64,000 nucleotides of DNA from an uncultured Croceitalea sp. (GCA_947494805.1 CANLWK010000002.1:1-64000), one strand, 5' to 3'; numbered from the stretch's first letter, positions 34,046-44,133 are shown. The notes: generated by a model from the letters alone, not told the origin. Translations and numbers: made by a program.

Positions 34046-35758
34046 TTAGTCTTTATCGGTTTTAGCTTTTCGCTTTTTTCTAAAGAAATCAAAAGCAAAG
34101 TAACCAGCGAGAGCAATTAAAAAATATTTGAAATACGATACTGGTTCGCCACTGCCTCCCACGGTTGTAAAAATACGATCCCATCGCGGTTTTTCATTGA
34201 AGGTGATGCCATCTTGAAAATTGTCAAAACTCAACCAGATGAATACAGGTTTACCAACGATGTGATCTTCAGCAACGTAGCCCCAAGCCCGGCTGTCTTC
34301 TGAATGGTCACGGTTGTCACCCATCATCCAAAAATAGTCTTGTTTGAACGTATATGAACTAGCTTCTTGGCCATTGATAAGTATACGGTTCGCTTCTACT
34401 TTAACATCATTGTGCTCATAATCACGTATAATCTTTTTGTAAAGCGGAATGGTCTTTTTATTGATTTCTACGGTACTACCAGCTTTGGGGATATAAATTG
34501 GACCAAAATTATCTACGTTCCAGCGATAATAAGGACTTTGTGGAAATACATTGATACCAGGCTCACCCTCAGGGAACACCTCCATTACAATGGAATCGAC
34601 GGCCGAATTCTTTTTTAGTTCGGCCACCATATCAAAAGTCATATTGGCGACACGCTGCCTCGGTGCTTCTTCTTTAAGATTTAAACGTAATGCCCGTATC
34701 AACTCAATAGGGAGTCCCTTGTCGTCAGTAAAAATCTTAGTTTTTTGGTCTTCATCAACGCCAACGGCAATGCCATTTGCCCGAAGCTGGTTCACTTGGT
34801 TTTGTGTCAACCCGGTGGGCACATATTTTCTAAAATAATCAGAGGCATCAACATCTCTCAGCCATTTGCTAGAAACACCTTTATTAGCATAAATTATGTG
34901 ATTGTGCATCACTTTTGCCCTATCGGAAAGCTGTAGTTTCTTGCCATTGATATGTACAAATCCGTTGATAACCTCTAAAGAATCACCGGGAGTACCCACA
35001 AGGCGCTTTACATAATTTGATTTTTTGTCTATAGGTTTTTCTACCCCTTTTGATTTGACGAAGAACTGTTTGACCGTATCAGCGGGCCAGCTAAAAACGA
35101 CAATGTCATTTTTTTCAGGAGTTGACAATCCTGGCAAACGAAAATAAGGAATCTGTGGTTTGTTCAAATACGATCGTTTCTTAATAACAGGAATCGTATC
35201 GTGTACCATAGGCGCGGCAACAGCGGTCATGGGCGTTCGTGCGCCAAAGTGAAACTTGCTTACAAACAGAAAGTCGCCTACCCTTAATGTTCGTTCCAAT
35301 GACCCCGTGGGTATAACATAGGGTTGAATGAAATAAGTATGAACAAAGGTTGCCGCTACAATGGCAAATACAATGGAACTTACCCACTCTCCAAGTCCAG
35401 TTCGTGGTTTTAGGCTTCGGTCTTCTATGTATGTTACATCTTGGGTGTAGTTGATATAGTAAATGTAGAGGCCAAGCGTAAGAATGGCCAGCCATGTATC
35501 CAACAAGCTGTTTTTACCAAAACTCCTAATGGTTTCCACCCATATAACCGGAAACATTAAAAGGTTGATAATTGGTATGAACAACAAAAGTACCCACCAT
35601 TTGGGCCTATTGATAATTTGCATTAGTACTATAGCATTGTAAACGGGAATCGCAGCCTCCCAAGCTTTTCTACCTGCTTTTACATAAAGTTTCCAAGTCC
35701 CTAAAAAATGAATGACCTGAATAATCAGAATAAAAATAATCCACTGGGTACCGTTCAT
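34046..35758 (-). CDS. lepB: Signal peptidase I, long Bacteroidota form
   Basis: A 570-aa inner-membrane protease that removes signal peptides. Three or four N-terminal helices (about 1-105, unlike the usual one or two) precede the catalytic domain. The nucleophile is S153 (PTGSLERTL, where most homologues have GSM) and the general base is K251 (YVKRLVGTPGD). A large insertion separates the Lys region from the C-terminal MMGDNRDHSEDSR box. It lies 46 nt after dapB in the parA-led operon. Confidence 0.92.
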   Translation of the reverse strand: MNGTQWIIFILIIQVIHFLGTWKLYVKAGRKAWEAAIPVYNAIVLMQIINRPKWWVLLLFIPIINLLMFPVIWVETIRSFGKNSLLDTWLAILTLGLYIYYINYTQDVTYIEDRSLKPRTGLGEWVSSIVFAIVAATFVHTYFIQPYVIPTGSLERTLRVGDFLFVSKFHFGARTPMTAVAAPMVHDTIPVIKKRSYLNKPQIPYFRLPGLSTPEKNDIVVFSWPADTVKQFFVKSKGVEKPIDKKSNYVKRLVGTPGDSLEVINGFVHINGKKLQLSDRAKVMHNHIIYANKGVSSKWLRDVDASDYFRKYVPTGLTQNQVNQLRANGIAVGVDEDQKTKIFTDDKGLPIELIRALRLNLKEEAPRQRVANMTFDMVAELKKNSAVDSIVMEVFPEGEPGINVFPQSPYYRWNVDNFGPIYIPKAGSTVEINKKTIPLYKKIIRDYEHNDVKVEANRILINGQEASSYTFKQDYFWMMGDNRDHSEDSRAWGYVAEDHIVGKPVFIWLSFDNFQDGITFNEKPRWDRIFTTVGGSGEPVSYFKYFLIALAGYFAFDFFRKKRKAKTDKD

Positions 35759-35804
35759 AAAATGTTTTGTTTTTTAGACTAAACCTGCCCTAATTTGTTA
35801 CGCT

Positions 35805-36506
35805 TTACTTAAGATTTAACACATCTTTCATAGTGTATACACCGGTTTTGCGATGAATCCATTCAGCTGCTATCAAAGCACCGAGGGCAAAACCTTCTCG
35901 GTTGTCAGCCTTATGTTCTATGGTAAGTGAATCAACCGTGCTTTGGTATTGTATGGTGTGCGTGCCCGGAACATCACCTATTCGCTTTGATATTATAGGT
36001 ATCTCGTTCGCACCGCTTTGATTCAATTTCCAGGCCGAATATACTGAGTTTTCTATGATTCCCTCGGCAAGTGTTATGGCCGTACCACTTGGTGCATCAA
36101 GTTTTTGGGTATGGTGAATTTCTTCAAGATGTACTTGGTATTGTTCTAAGTTGGCAATCATTTTTGCCAATTGTGCATTGAGCTCAAAGAAAATATTGAC
36201 TCCAAGGCTAAAGTTTGAAGCATAGATAAAGGCTCCTTCATATTGATTGCAAATTGAAACGGCCTCGTCAAACTTTGATAACCATCCGGTGGTGCCCGAT
36301 ATTACGGGAACACCATTCTTAAAACATTCAACTATGTTTTCAAACGCAGCGTCCGGAGTGCTAAAATCAATGGCCACATCTATAGTGGAATAATCGATTT
36401 TGGTGGTATTGACATCAATTTTTGCAACAATGGTATGACCGCGTTCCAGCCCCAGCTTTTCGAGCATTCGCCCCATTTTTCCGTATCCAAATAATGCAAT
36501 GTTCAT
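35805..36506 (-). CDS. dapB: 4-hydroxy-tetrahydrodipicolinate reductase
   Basis: A 233-aa NAD(P)H-dependent reductase of lysine and diaminopimelate synthesis. The nucleotide-binding motif is ALFGYGKMG, and the catalytic segment is EEIHHTQKLDAPSGTA, with the His pair and Lys. It is short compared with E. coli DapB (273 aa), as expected in Bacteroidota. It provides the diaminopimelate precursor for peptidoglycan. It is 3 nt after DUF5683. Confidence 0.94.
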   Translation of the reverse strand: MNIALFGYGKMGRMLEKLGLERGHTIVAKIDVNTTKIDYSTIDVAIDFSTPDAAFENIVECFKNGVPVISGTTGWLSKFDEAVSICNQYEGAFIYASNFSLGVNIFFELNAQLAKMIANLEQYQVHLEEIHHTQKLDAPSGTAITLAEGIIENSVYSAWKLNQSGANEIPIISKRIGDVPGTHTIQYQSTVDSLTIEHKADNREGFALGALIAAEWIHRKTGVYTMKDVLNLK

Positions 36507-36509
36507 CTG

Positions 36510-37157
36510 TTAAAATTCGATGGTTAGCGCCAAGCCGTAATTGGGGTTCGTATTGATAGGATCAAAATCGAAATAGGGTTTGATATCTATACCCAAACGG
36601 TCATCCACATTATACTGCTTTAGGTGTGCGTCTACATTGGCATCAATAACATTCAAGGCATAAAGCCCTATAGTAATCACCAATGCTAAATCACGGTTAC
36701 GTTGGGTCGACTCTTGTGCGTCTTGCAGGGCAGCATCAGAGAAATCGGGGCCTACGCCGTCACCATTGACATCGTAGAATTGGTCGTCGGTAAAACCGGC
36801 CCGTCTTCTTTTGAAAGCATCTCTAAAACTGTTGTATTCTGTGTTTCGAGCTGAATAGGTAGCGATTCCCAAACCCATAGCACCCCAAACGATAGGTGCT
36901 TTCCAGTAACGCTTGTTATAGAGTTGTCCAAGCCCAGGCAGTATTGCCGAATAAAAGGCAGCTTTACTCGGTGCCAGTGGATTGATTTCACGACGTTCAA
37001 AAGTAGCTTCTTGAACCACAACCCCTTTCTTTTTCAAATCTGTGGTCAAAGAGTCAACAGGACTTTCTTTTTGAGGTTTTGGTTCCTCCTCTTGGGCAGA
37101 CAGGATAACGCCAAGAAATAGAAAAAATATGGTAATAAATGAATAAGGTCTATTCAC
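36510..37157 (-). CDS. DUF5683 exported membrane protein
   Basis: A 215-aa protein with a signal peptide (about 1-21, ending ILSAQ), a charged linker, and two hydrophobic segments around AFYSAILPGLGQLYNKRYW and the following helix. The P-G-x-G-Q-x-Y-N-x-x-Y-W-K motif defines DUF5683. Function unknown. It overlaps parB by 8 nt. Confidence 0.8.
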   Translation of the reverse strand: MNRPYSFITIFFLFLGVILSAQEEEPKPQKESPVDSLTTDLKKKGVVVQEATFERREINPLAPSKAAFYSAILPGLGQLYNKRYWKAPIVWGAMGLGIATYSARNTEYNSFRDAFKRRRAGFTDDQFYDVNGDGVGPDFSDAALQDAQESTQRNRDLALVITIGLYALNVIDANVDAHLKQYNVDDRLGIDIKPYFDFDPINTNPNYGLALTIEF

Positions 37158-38058
37158 CTGTCAATAATTTTTTGAGCCTTTGAAACTCTTCTTTGGAGTG
37201 AAATGGAATTACAATTTTACCCTTGCCCGCTGATGATGCAGAGATATCAACCTTAACGGCGAGGTGTTTTTTGATGGCATCAATATGCTTAGTTACAAAA
37301 CCAGGGGTTTGCTTTTCAGCACTTTTATTGGTTGCGATATCGCCTTTGGTACCATCGCGCAGCGCCTTTACCAATTGTTCGGTTTCCCTAACCGATAATT
37401 TTTCGGAAAGAATGCGTTCGTAAATGCCCAATTGGTCTTTCTTTTTCTCAACATTGACCAATGCACGACCATGTCCCATACTTAAAAATCCATCGCGCAT
37501 ACCTGTTTGGATGATAGGGTCCAATTTCAACAAGCGCAGATAGTTCGTAATTGTAGAGCGTTTTTTGCCCACCCTTTCACTCATTTTTTCTTGTGTCAAC
37601 TGAATTTCATCAATTAAACGTTGGTATGATAACGCTATTTCAATAGGGTCTAGATCTTGGCGTTGAATGTTCTCGACCAGGGCCATTTCCAATGATTCTT
37701 GGTCGTTGGCGATTCTTATGTAAGCGGGAATGGTCTGAAGGCCGACCAATTTTGAAGCTCTGAATCGGCGTTCCCCCGAAACCAGTTGAAACTTATTGAA
37801 GTCAAGTTTACGAACGGTAATGGGTTGAATGATGCCCAGTTCACGAATGGAACTTGCCAATTCTTGAAGGGCTTCATCGTTAAAGTTAGAACGCGGTTGA
37901 AATGGATTTACCTCAATACTTTCAATATCAAGCTCAACAACGTTGCCGATAACTTTATCAGCGTTCTTATCGCTTACGGTTTGAATATCGTTTTCTGGGT
38001 CTTTTAAAAGTGCAGATAATCCTCTGCCCAGAGCTTGCTTTTTTGTTGCTTTCGCCAT
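37150..38058 (-). CDS. parB: ParB-like chromosome partition protein
   Basis: A 302-aa CTP-dependent DNA clamp that loads at parS sites. The N-terminal domain has the NPFQPR box (51-56) and the CTP-binding GERRFR box (95-100), followed by a helix-turn-helix (about 150-185) and a C-terminal dimerisation region. It starts directly next to the parA stop codon. No clear parS site was found in the window. Confidence 0.93.
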   Translation of the reverse strand: MAKATKKQALGRGLSALLKDPENDIQTVSDKNADKVIGNVVELDIESIEVNPFQPRSNFNDEALQELASSIRELGIIQPITVRKLDFNKFQLVSGERRFRASKLVGLQTIPAYIRIANDQESLEMALVENIQRQDLDPIEIALSYQRLIDEIQLTQEKMSERVGKKRSTITNYLRLLKLDPIIQTGMRDGFLSMGHGRALVNVEKKKDQLGIYERILSEKLSVRETEQLVKALRDGTKGDIATNKSAEKQTPGFVTKHIDAIKKHLAVKVDISASSAGKGKIVIPFHSKEEFQRLKKLLTGE

Positions 38059-38832
38059 TTAAACCTTCGCTTTGTGTTTGTTCAATATTTCATTGGCCAA
38101 GTTCAAGTAATTCGAAGCCCCTTTACTACTGGCGTCGTACTTAATAATGCTCTCACCATAACTCGGCGCCTCGCTCAACTTTACGTTTCGTTGTATGATG
38201 GTGTCAAACACCATATCGGCAAAATGTTTCTTTACTTCTTCCACTACTTGGTTTGATAAACGTAATCTTGAGTCGTACATAGTCAACAACATCCCTTCGA
38301 TATCAAGCTCTGTATTGTGTATTTTTTGCACACTTTTTACCGTGTTCAAAAGTTTCCCTAATCCTTCCAGCGCGAAGTATTCGCATTGAATCGGAATCAT
38401 TACTGAATCTGCCGCGGTCAACGCATTTAAGGTCAATAGTCCCAATGAAGGTGCGCAATCTATCAATATAAAATCATAAGAATCCCTTAGGTGGCCTATA
38501 GCCTCTTTCATCATATATTCCCGATTGTCCTTATCGACCAACTCAATTTCAATGGCGACAAGGTCTATATGTGCGGGAATTAAATCTACGTTGGGAGAAT
38601 CTGTTTCAACAATGGTATCGGCCGCTGAAGCAGTATGTTCCAGTAACTGGTACGTACCTTTTTCAATACCTTCAACATCGATACCCAAACCTGAAGTAGC
38701 ATTCGCTTGGGGGTCTGCATCTATGAGCAGTACTTTTTTTTCCAATACTCCTAAAGATGCCGCTAGGTTAACCGTTGTTGTGGTTTTACCAACTCCACCT
38801 TTTTGATTTGCAATAGCAATAATCTTGCCCAT
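38059..38832 (-). CDS. parA: ParA-like chromosome partition ATPase
   Basis: A 257-aa deviant Walker ATPase (Soj/ParA) that binds the nucleoid nonspecifically and moves ParB-parS complexes. The P-loop is KGGVGKTT (11-18) and the second ATPase motif is FILIDCAPSLGLL. It heads the operon parA-parB-DUF5683-dapB-lepB-wbqC-DUF6122. Upstream TATTTTTA resembles a -7 box, but the last base is off consensus. Confidence 0.94.
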   Translation of the reverse strand: MGKIIAIANQKGGVGKTTTTVNLAASLGVLEKKVLLIDADPQANATSGLGIDVEGIEKGTYQLLEHTASAADTIVETDSPNVDLIPAHIDLVAIEIELVDKDNREYMMKEAIGHLRDSYDFILIDCAPSLGLLTLNALTAADSVMIPIQCEYFALEGLGKLLNTVKSVQKIHNTELDIEGMLLTMYDSRLRLSNQVVEEVKKHFADMVFDTIIQRNVKLSEAPSYGESIIKYDASSKGASNYLNLANEILNKHKAKV

Positions 38833-38980
38833 CTAATACGTTAAGTTAGAGGGTAAAAATACGATTATTTACAACGTTGGAAAATCTATTTTGTTAACAC
38901 AAAGTGAATAAGTTCACGTTTGCGCGTTAACTAAGGTTAAAGTTTCGGTTGTCAATTCTTTTTACGGTTTCAAGGATTTG

Positions 38981-41053
38981 TTAATCCATTAACACCTCAA
39001 GGATTTCAATGGCTGCCTCACTGATTTTTGTGCCTGGTCCAAAAACCGAGATTGCCCCATGTTCGAACAAGAAATCATAGTCTTGTCTGGGAATAACACC
39101 GCCAACAATAACCATAATATCTTCACGATTGTAGCTCTTCAGTTCTTTTACCACCTCGGGGACCAAGGTTTTATGGCCGCCTGCCAATGATGATATACCC
39201 AATACATGTACATCATTTTCAACGGCTTGTTTGGCTACTTCAGAGGGTGTTTGAAACAAGGGGCCAATGTCAACATCAAAGCCCAGATCGGCATAACCGG
39301 TAGCTACTACTTTGGCACCTCGGTCATGACCGTCTTGCCCCATTTTAGCGACCATAATACGTGGTCTTCTTCCCTCTGCTTCTGCAAAAGCATCGGCCAT
39401 TTGTTTAGCTCTTTCAAAGCTTTCGTCGTTTTTGATTTCTTTTGAATACACGCCGCTTACAGATTGAATTTGTGCCTGGTGCCTGCCAAAGTTTTTTTCC
39501 AGGGCGTCACTGATTTCACCAAGTGTAGCTCTAGCTTTGGCCGCTTCAACTGCTAAAGCTAACAAATTTTCACCGTTACCATCCTTTAGCTTTTGACCTG
39601 ACGCTTTCTCAAGTTGGGCAAGCAAGGTATTGACCCTTTCGGTATCTCGTTGGCTTTTAATGCTCTTAAGGCGCTCGAGTTGTTGCTGACGGACCTTTTG
39701 GTTGTCAACTTCAAGAATTTGTAGGTCATCTTCATCAGTGAGTACATATTTGTTTACACCGACCAAAACTTCTTGTCCACTATCTAGGCGCGCCTGTTTT
39801 TTGGCAGCGGCTTCTTCTATACGCAGTTTGGGAATACCAGCTTCAATAGCTTTGGTCATTCCACCCAGTTCTTCAACTTCTTGAATCAGTTGCCAGGCCT
39901 CATCGGCAATTTCCTTGGTCAGTTTTTCAACATAATGACTGCCGCCCCAAGGATCGACAGTTTTAGTAATATGGGTCTCTTGTTGCAAATAGATTTGAGT
40001 GTTACGGGCAATTCTCGCGCTAAAATCGGTAGGCAATGCAATGGCCTCATCCAGTGCATTGGTATGTAAGCTCTGGGTACCTCCAAAAGCTGCCGCCATG
40101 GCTTCAATTGTAGTGCGTGCAACATTATTGAAGGGGTCTTGTTCCGTCAAGCTCCAACCGCTGGTTTGTGAGTGCGTACGTAGCATCAAAGATTTTTGGT
40201 TCTGCGGATTGAACTCCTGGACCAGTTTGGCCCATAGCATACGTGCAGCACGCATTTTGGCAATTTCGGTAAAATGCCTCATGCCAATGCCCCAGAAGAA
40301 AGATAACCGGGGGGCAAACTCATCAATTCTGAGTCCTGTTTTGAGTCCGGTTCGTATGTATTCGATACCATCGGCCAAGGTGTAGGCCACTTCAAGTGCT
40401 GCCGGAGCACCAGCTTCGTGCATATGATATCCTGAAATACTGATACTGTTAAAGCGTGGCATGTTTTGACTGGTATATTCAAAAATATCCGCAATGATCT
40501 GCATCGATGGTGTCGGAGGGTAGATATAGGTGTTCCGAACCATAAACTCTTTTAAAATGTCATTTTGTATGGTTCCTGACAATGCGTTCAACGGGACGCC
40601 CTGCTCTAGCGCTGCAACAATGTAGAAGGCCATAATGGGCAACACGGCCCCATTCATGGTCATGGAAACCGACATTTTATCCAACGGAATACCGTCAAAG
40701 AGTATCTTCATGTCCTCGACTGAGTCAATGGCCACACCGGCTTTGCCCACATCGCCTATTACACGCTCATTGTCACTGTCATATCCTCTATGCGTGGGCA
40801 GATCAAACGCTACTGATAATCCTTTTTGACCTGCGGCCAAATTTCTTCGATAAAAGGCATTGCTTTCTTCAGCAGTTGAAAACCCGGCATATTGACGAAT
40901 GGTCCAAGGTCTGCGTACATACATCGTCGAATAGGGCCCTCTAAGAAATGGAGAAATACCCGCCACATAGTTTTCATGGGCAAAAGATGTATTTTCGACA
41001 GTGTTTGAAGTGATGTTTGAAAGTTTTAGGTGCTGTACGTCTTTTCTACTCAT
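38981..41053 (-). CDS. scpA: Methylmalonyl-CoA mutase, large (catalytic) subunit
   Basis: A 690-aa adenosylcobalamin enzyme that interconverts methylmalonyl-CoA and succinyl-CoA. The N-terminal TIM barrel has the substrate region [18 protein letters not shown]. The C-terminal cobalamin domain (from about residue 563) has the D574-x-H576-x-x-G579 cobalt-ligand motif ([11 protein letters not shown]). It overlaps the small subunit by 8 nt. With the carboxylase at 43642-47122 it completes the propionyl-CoA route; an epimerase is not in the window. Confidence 0.95.
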   Translation of the reverse strand: MSRKDVQHLKLSNITSNTVENTSFAHENYVAGISPFLRGPYSTMYVRRPWTIRQYAGFSTAEESNAFYRRNLAAGQKGLSVAFDLPTHRGYDSDNERVIGDVGKAGVAIDSVEDMKILFDGIPLDKMSVSMTMNGAVLPIMAFYIVAALEQGVPLNALSGTIQNDILKEFMVRNTYIYPPTPSMQIIADIFEYTSQNMPRFNSISISGYHMHEAGAPAALEVAYTLADGIEYIRTGLKTGLRIDEFAPRLSFFWGIGMRHFTEIAKMRAARMLWAKLVQEFNPQNQKSLMLRTHSQTSGWSLTEQDPFNNVARTTIEAMAAAFGGTQSLHTNALDEAIALPTDFSARIARNTQIYLQQETHITKTVDPWGGSHYVEKLTKEIADEAWQLIQEVEELGGMTKAIEAGIPKLRIEEAAAKKQARLDSGQEVLVGVNKYVLTDEDDLQILEVDNQKVRQQQLERLKSIKSQRDTERVNTLLAQLEKASGQKLKDGNGENLLALAVEAAKARATLGEISDALEKNFGRHQAQIQSVSGVYSKEIKNDESFERAKQMADAFAEAEGRRPRIMVAKMGQDGHDRGAKVVATGYADLGFDVDIGPLFQTPSEVAKQAVENDVHVLGISSLAGGHKTLVPEVVKELKSYNREDIMVIVGGVIPRQDYDFLFEHGAISVFGPGTKISEAAIEILEVLMD

Positions 41054-42443
41054 CGTTCAATCTTTTTTGTTCCAATGCTTCCGCTAGGCGCTTTTCTAAA
41101 ATCGGTTCAATTTGAGTCTTTCGCTTATCCATTTTGGTAAAGGGATAAATCTCTAGATTTTCTTTCATGCAATCATCGGCATTTTGAAAGGTATTTGTTC
41201 CCAATAGTACCAAATCTCCAGTATCAAAAAGGGCCTGCTCTTTAGCGGCATTTTCTTTTATCTTTTTTTGAATGGAGCCATTTTTCAATTGTGATAAAAA
41301 TCCGCCAGTGGCCTCTATCTGTTTAAAGAGTTCCAATGCTTTTTCGGCAAGTTGTTTGGTCAAACTTTCGATGTAATAAGACCCTTCAGCTGCCCTCAGG
41401 GCTTCGTCAAAATAACTTTCCTCTTTGAGCAGTAGTAGTTGGTTTCTTGCAATGCGCTCTCCAAACTCATTATCCTTTTGATACAGGGCGTCATATGTTA
41501 GGTTGACAACAGTGTTCGCTCCACCCAGTACTGCTGACATGCATTCTGAAGTAGTACGTAACATATTGACATTGTAATCGTAAATAGTTTTGTTACGCTT
41601 ACCGGGTTGGGCGATAATATGGCATTCATTTTTAAAATCATAGGAAACTGCCAAACTTTGCCATAGCCATCGTAAGGCCCGCAATTTGGCAATTTCAAAG
41701 AAATAGTTATTGCCAATCGATACTTTGAACGTGATAGGTATCGATCCATGTATCGCTTTTGAGGGATTATCTGTGAAATGATTCAAATATTCATTCGCAT
41801 GGGCAAGGGCATAAGCCAATTGTTGTACACTATTTGCCCCTGCATTTTGGTATAGCGATGCATCAACACTCAATATGTTGATGCCAGGCTGAGCATTACA
41901 CAATGCAATCAGCTCTTCCAAAATTTGATGATCTTTTTCTTTGTTGTAAAACCAATTTCCGGTTCGGGCAAAATTACCTATGATGTCAACGCTCAAAAAG
42001 CATTGCTTTTGGACGCCTTCAAAAATTGGTAGTAATTCGTGTATGGGCCTGATGTCCAAAAAATCCAAATGTAGATAAATCGCGATGTTGTTCAAGTCAA
42101 TTCCATCAAACAGGGCAGACCAATTGATTGATGCATTTGATATGGCAAAACATATATTTTCTGCCCCACGACCTATAACATCATTGGCTTTCTCATTGGC
42201 TGTTTTTTCAGTGGTGACATAGATGCGTTGACCAATGGACCATGAGTGCTTTTGTGGTAATGAAAATGCAGGAATCTGGGCGGTGTCTTCAGCGTGGTAA
42301 AATGGCTTTACCGCAATACCCTCTAATGACTCCCAAACAAGTGCTTGGTTATAGTCGGCACCTTTTAGATCTACTTGAATCTTTTGTTTCCACGCCTTGG
42401 CAGAAACTTCTGGAAATTCTGAAAAAATAAAGTCTTCTTTCAT
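41046..42443 (-). CDS. mutA: Methylmalonyl-CoA mutase, small subunit
   Basis: A 465-aa non-catalytic partner of the large subunit. It keeps the TIM-barrel fold (for example [19 protein letters not shown]) but lacks a cobalamin-binding domain altogether. Propionibacterium small subunits of about 640 aa retain a degenerate one, so this is the shortened form seen in flavobacteria. The 7-bp tandem repeat ends two bases upstream of its ATG, so its ribosome entry region is made of repeat sequence. Confidence 0.9.
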   Translation of the reverse strand: MKEDFIFSEFPEVSAKAWKQKIQVDLKGADYNQALVWESLEGIAVKPFYHAEDTAQIPAFSLPQKHSWSIGQRIYVTTEKTANEKANDVIGRGAENICFAISNASINWSALFDGIDLNNIAIYLHLDFLDIRPIHELLPIFEGVQKQCFLSVDIIGNFARTGNWFYNKEKDHQILEELIALCNAQPGINILSVDASLYQNAGANSVQQLAYALAHANEYLNHFTDNPSKAIHGSIPITFKVSIGNNYFFEIAKLRALRWLWQSLAVSYDFKNECHIIAQPGKRNKTIYDYNVNMLRTTSECMSAVLGGANTVVNLTYDALYQKDNEFGERIARNQLLLLKEESYFDEALRAAEGSYYIESLTKQLAEKALELFKQIEATGGFLSQLKNGSIQKKIKENAAKEQALFDTGDLVLLGTNTFQNADDCMKENLEIYPFTKMDKRKTQIEPILEKRLAEALEQKRLNDE

Positions 42444-42445
42444 TT

Positions 42446-42512
42446 GCTTACTGCTTACTGCTTACTGCTTACTGCTTACTGCTTACTGCTTACTGCTTAC
42501 TGCTTACTGCTT
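42446..42512. repeat. Nine-copy 7-bp tandem repeat (GCTTACT)
   Basis: Nine perfect GCTTACT units (42446-42508) plus GCTT. On the minus strand the unit is AGTAAGC. The repeat contains the last codons and the TAA stop of the divIC-like gene (42497-42499) and ends 2 nt before the mutA ATG. Because 7 is not a multiple of 3, TAA occurs in all three minus-strand frames. Copy-number change would alter only the spacing between the genes (now 53 nt), not either protein. Confidence 0.95.
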
Positions 42513-42829
42513 TTGTGTATACTATCTTCATGCTCGATCAAAAAAATCTCCTCGTCATCCTTTTTCATAAAATATTGTTCCCGGGCAAACTTTTCCAATG
42601 CTTTTTCATCTGAGAGTTCTTTGAGCATTTCTTTGTCCTTTTCAATCTCTTTCTGCAAAAAATCTTTTTGTTGTTCAAGCTTGTTGATTTCCCTTTTCAA
42701 TTCATTGTGGATCAATAAAGAGTTGGTGTCAAAAAACACCATCCAAACAACAAATAGTGTCAATACCAAAATATACATATTGGTCATGAGTTTGAACCAT
42801 TTTTTTTGTTTCAGTTGTTGCCAGCCCAT
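42497..42829 (-). CDS. Septum formation initiator family protein (DivIC/FtsB-like)
   Basis: A 110-aa bitopic division protein: one membrane helix (about 13-33, TNMYILVLTLFVVWMVFF) followed by a coiled coil (about 40-85) and the conserved E-K-F-A-R-E-Q-Y-F-M segment. It would act with FtsQ- and FtsL-like proteins at midcell. Its last four residues (SSKQ) and its stop codon come from the tandem repeat. It starts right after the udk stop. Confidence 0.85.
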   Translation of the reverse strand: MGWQQLKQKKWFKLMTNMYILVLTLFVVWMVFFDTNSLLIHNELKREINKLEQQKDFLQKEIEKDKEMLKELSDEKALEKFAREQYFMKKDDEEIFLIEHEDSIHKSSKQ

Positions 42830-43438
42830 CTAAACCAATTTATTGTTTATTATGGTGCGTACCATGTCTACCGCAACAGTGTTGTAATGGTTGTTGGGTA
42901 TAATGATGTCAGCAAACTCTTTTGATGGCTCAATGAATTCATTGTGCATAGGCTTGACTGCAGTTTGGTAACGGTACAGGGCTTTTTCTAAATCATGCCC
43001 CCTTTCTTTAATGTCACGTTGCAAGCGTCGGATCAAGCGCTCATCAGAATCAGCATGAACATATATTTTTATATCAAAGAGTTTGCGCAGTTCAGGGTTG
43101 CTCAAGACCAAGATTCCCTCTACGATAATAACTTTTTTCGGGTGAGTCGTAATGGTCTCATCAAGTCTGGTTTCTTCAACAAACGAATACACCGGAATTT
43201 CGATGCTATTGCCATCTTTTAGTGATTTCAAATGTTTGATGAGCAACTCAAAATCAATGGAATTCGGATGGTCAAAATTCACCTTGCCCCGTTCTTCTTT
43301 GGATAAATGATCAAGGTCATGGTAGTATGAATCTTGCGAAATGACAGTCACTTCATTTGTTGGCAGCTCGTCAACAATCTGTTTTACCACAGTTGTTTTT
43401 CCACAACCTGTGCCTCCTGCAATTCCAATGATAAGCAT
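42830..43438 (-). CDS. udk: Uridine kinase
   Basis: A 202-aa P-loop kinase that phosphorylates uridine and cytidine in pyrimidine salvage. Walker A is GGTGCGKT (8-15); further motifs are SQDSYYHD and NFDHPNSIDF. I start at ATG 43438 rather than TTG 43444 because the ATG gives the conserved MLIIGIAGG start. It heads udk-divIC-mutA-scpA and has a good promoter at 43455-43487. Confidence 0.92.
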   Translation of the reverse strand: MLIIGIAGGTGCGKTTVVKQIVDELPTNEVTVISQDSYYHDLDHLSKEERGKVNFDHPNSIDFELLIKHLKSLKDGNSIEIPVYSFVEETRLDETITTHPKKVIIVEGILVLSNPELRKLFDIKIYVHADSDERLIRRLQRDIKERGHDLEKALYRYQTAVKPMHNEFIEPSKEFADIIIPNNHYNTVAVDMVRTIINNKLV

Positions 43439-43454
43439 ATTCAAAAGTTTAAAT

Positions 43455-43487
43455 CAAAAGTAAACATTTGCGAGCATCTATATCAAA
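43455..43487 (-). promoter_or_regulatory. Promoter of the udk operon
   Basis: On the minus strand, TTTG (43484-43487), a 21-nt spacer and TACTTTTG (43455-43462) match the consensus, 16 nt before the udk ATG. Confidence 0.65.
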
Positions 43488-43585
43488 TGAACGTTATTAG
43501 AATCACTTTGCATAATTACTGCATTTGAATCATCTAAAACATGATATATTTCATGAAAACATAACATACGAAGGTGTAGTTTTGG

Positions 43586-43616
43586 TTGTATTTTTTTTGA
43601 AATACTTCTATATTTA
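43586..43616 (+). promoter_or_regulatory. Candidate promoter of the carboxylase operon
   Basis: TTG (43586-43588), a 20-nt spacer and TATATTTA (43609-43616), one base off TAnnTTTG, 25 nt before the ATG at 43642. Just upstream (about 43540-43555) is an imperfect inverted repeat built on CATGA/TCATG. Confidence 0.4.
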
Positions 43617-43641
43617 ATGGATAACAATACCAAATCAATTT

Positions 43642-44127
43642 ATGGGAAATCTCCACAAACTCAAGGTCAACGGCCAATATGAGTTTCAACTATCTGAAAG
43701 TGAACTCAGTGGTTTGAATTTGGCGCAGACAGGTCCTTCTTCTTTTCATCTTTTAGACGGAAGCCAATCATATCATATTGCCATAGTACAACAAAATTAT
43801 GAGGCTAAGACCTACACAGTAAAGGTGAACAACAGTTTACACACGGTTTCAATTGAAACCCCTTTGGATACGCTTATTGAAAGCATGGGCTTTGCTTTGA
43901 ATGCTGCAAGTCAAGTAAGTACGATAGATGCCCCAATGCCCGGGCTCATACTTGAGGTTTCGGTATCTGAAGGGCAACAAGTCAAAGAAGGGGATCAGCT
44001 TTTGATTTTAGAGGCGATGAAAATGGAAAATGTGATTACTTCACCTCGAGATGGTGTTATCAAGAATATCGATGCAAGTCAGGGACAGGCTGTTGAAAAA
44101 AAACATACCCTTATAACTTTTGAATAA
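43642..44127 (+). CDS. Biotin carboxyl carrier protein of acyl-CoA carboxylase
   Basis: A 161-aa carrier whose C-terminal biotinyl domain (about 92-161) has the biotinylation site K127 in EAMKMEN. The N-terminal half forms the beta-barrel-like region that links carrier and carboxylase subunits. It moves carboxybiotin from the carboxylase to the transferase. It is 6 nt before the biotin carboxylase gene. Confidence 0.9.
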   Translation: MGNLHKLKVNGQYEFQLSESELSGLNLAQTGPSSFHLLDGSQSYHIAIVQQNYEAKTYTVKVNNSLHTVSIETPLDTLIESMGFALNAASQVSTIDAPMPGLILEVSVSEGQQVKEGDQLLILEAMKMENVITSPRDGVIKNIDASQGQAVEKKHTLITFE

Positions 44128-44133
44128 TAGAAT

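Noticed and set aside
38833-38980. A parS site near parAB
   Set aside because: The only resemblance to TGTTTCACGTGAAACA is a partial AGTTCACGTTT at about 38911-38921, which is not palindromic. No convincing site was found.
42446-42512. The heptamer array as a CRISPR or transposon end
   Set aside because: There are no spacers; the unit is 7 bp and the copies are contiguous. No inverted terminal repeats were found.
42444-42833. A plus-strand open frame translating the heptamer array to repeats of LLTAYC
   Set aside because: It is an artefact of the tandem repeat and runs antisense to the divIC-like gene, which has clear family features.
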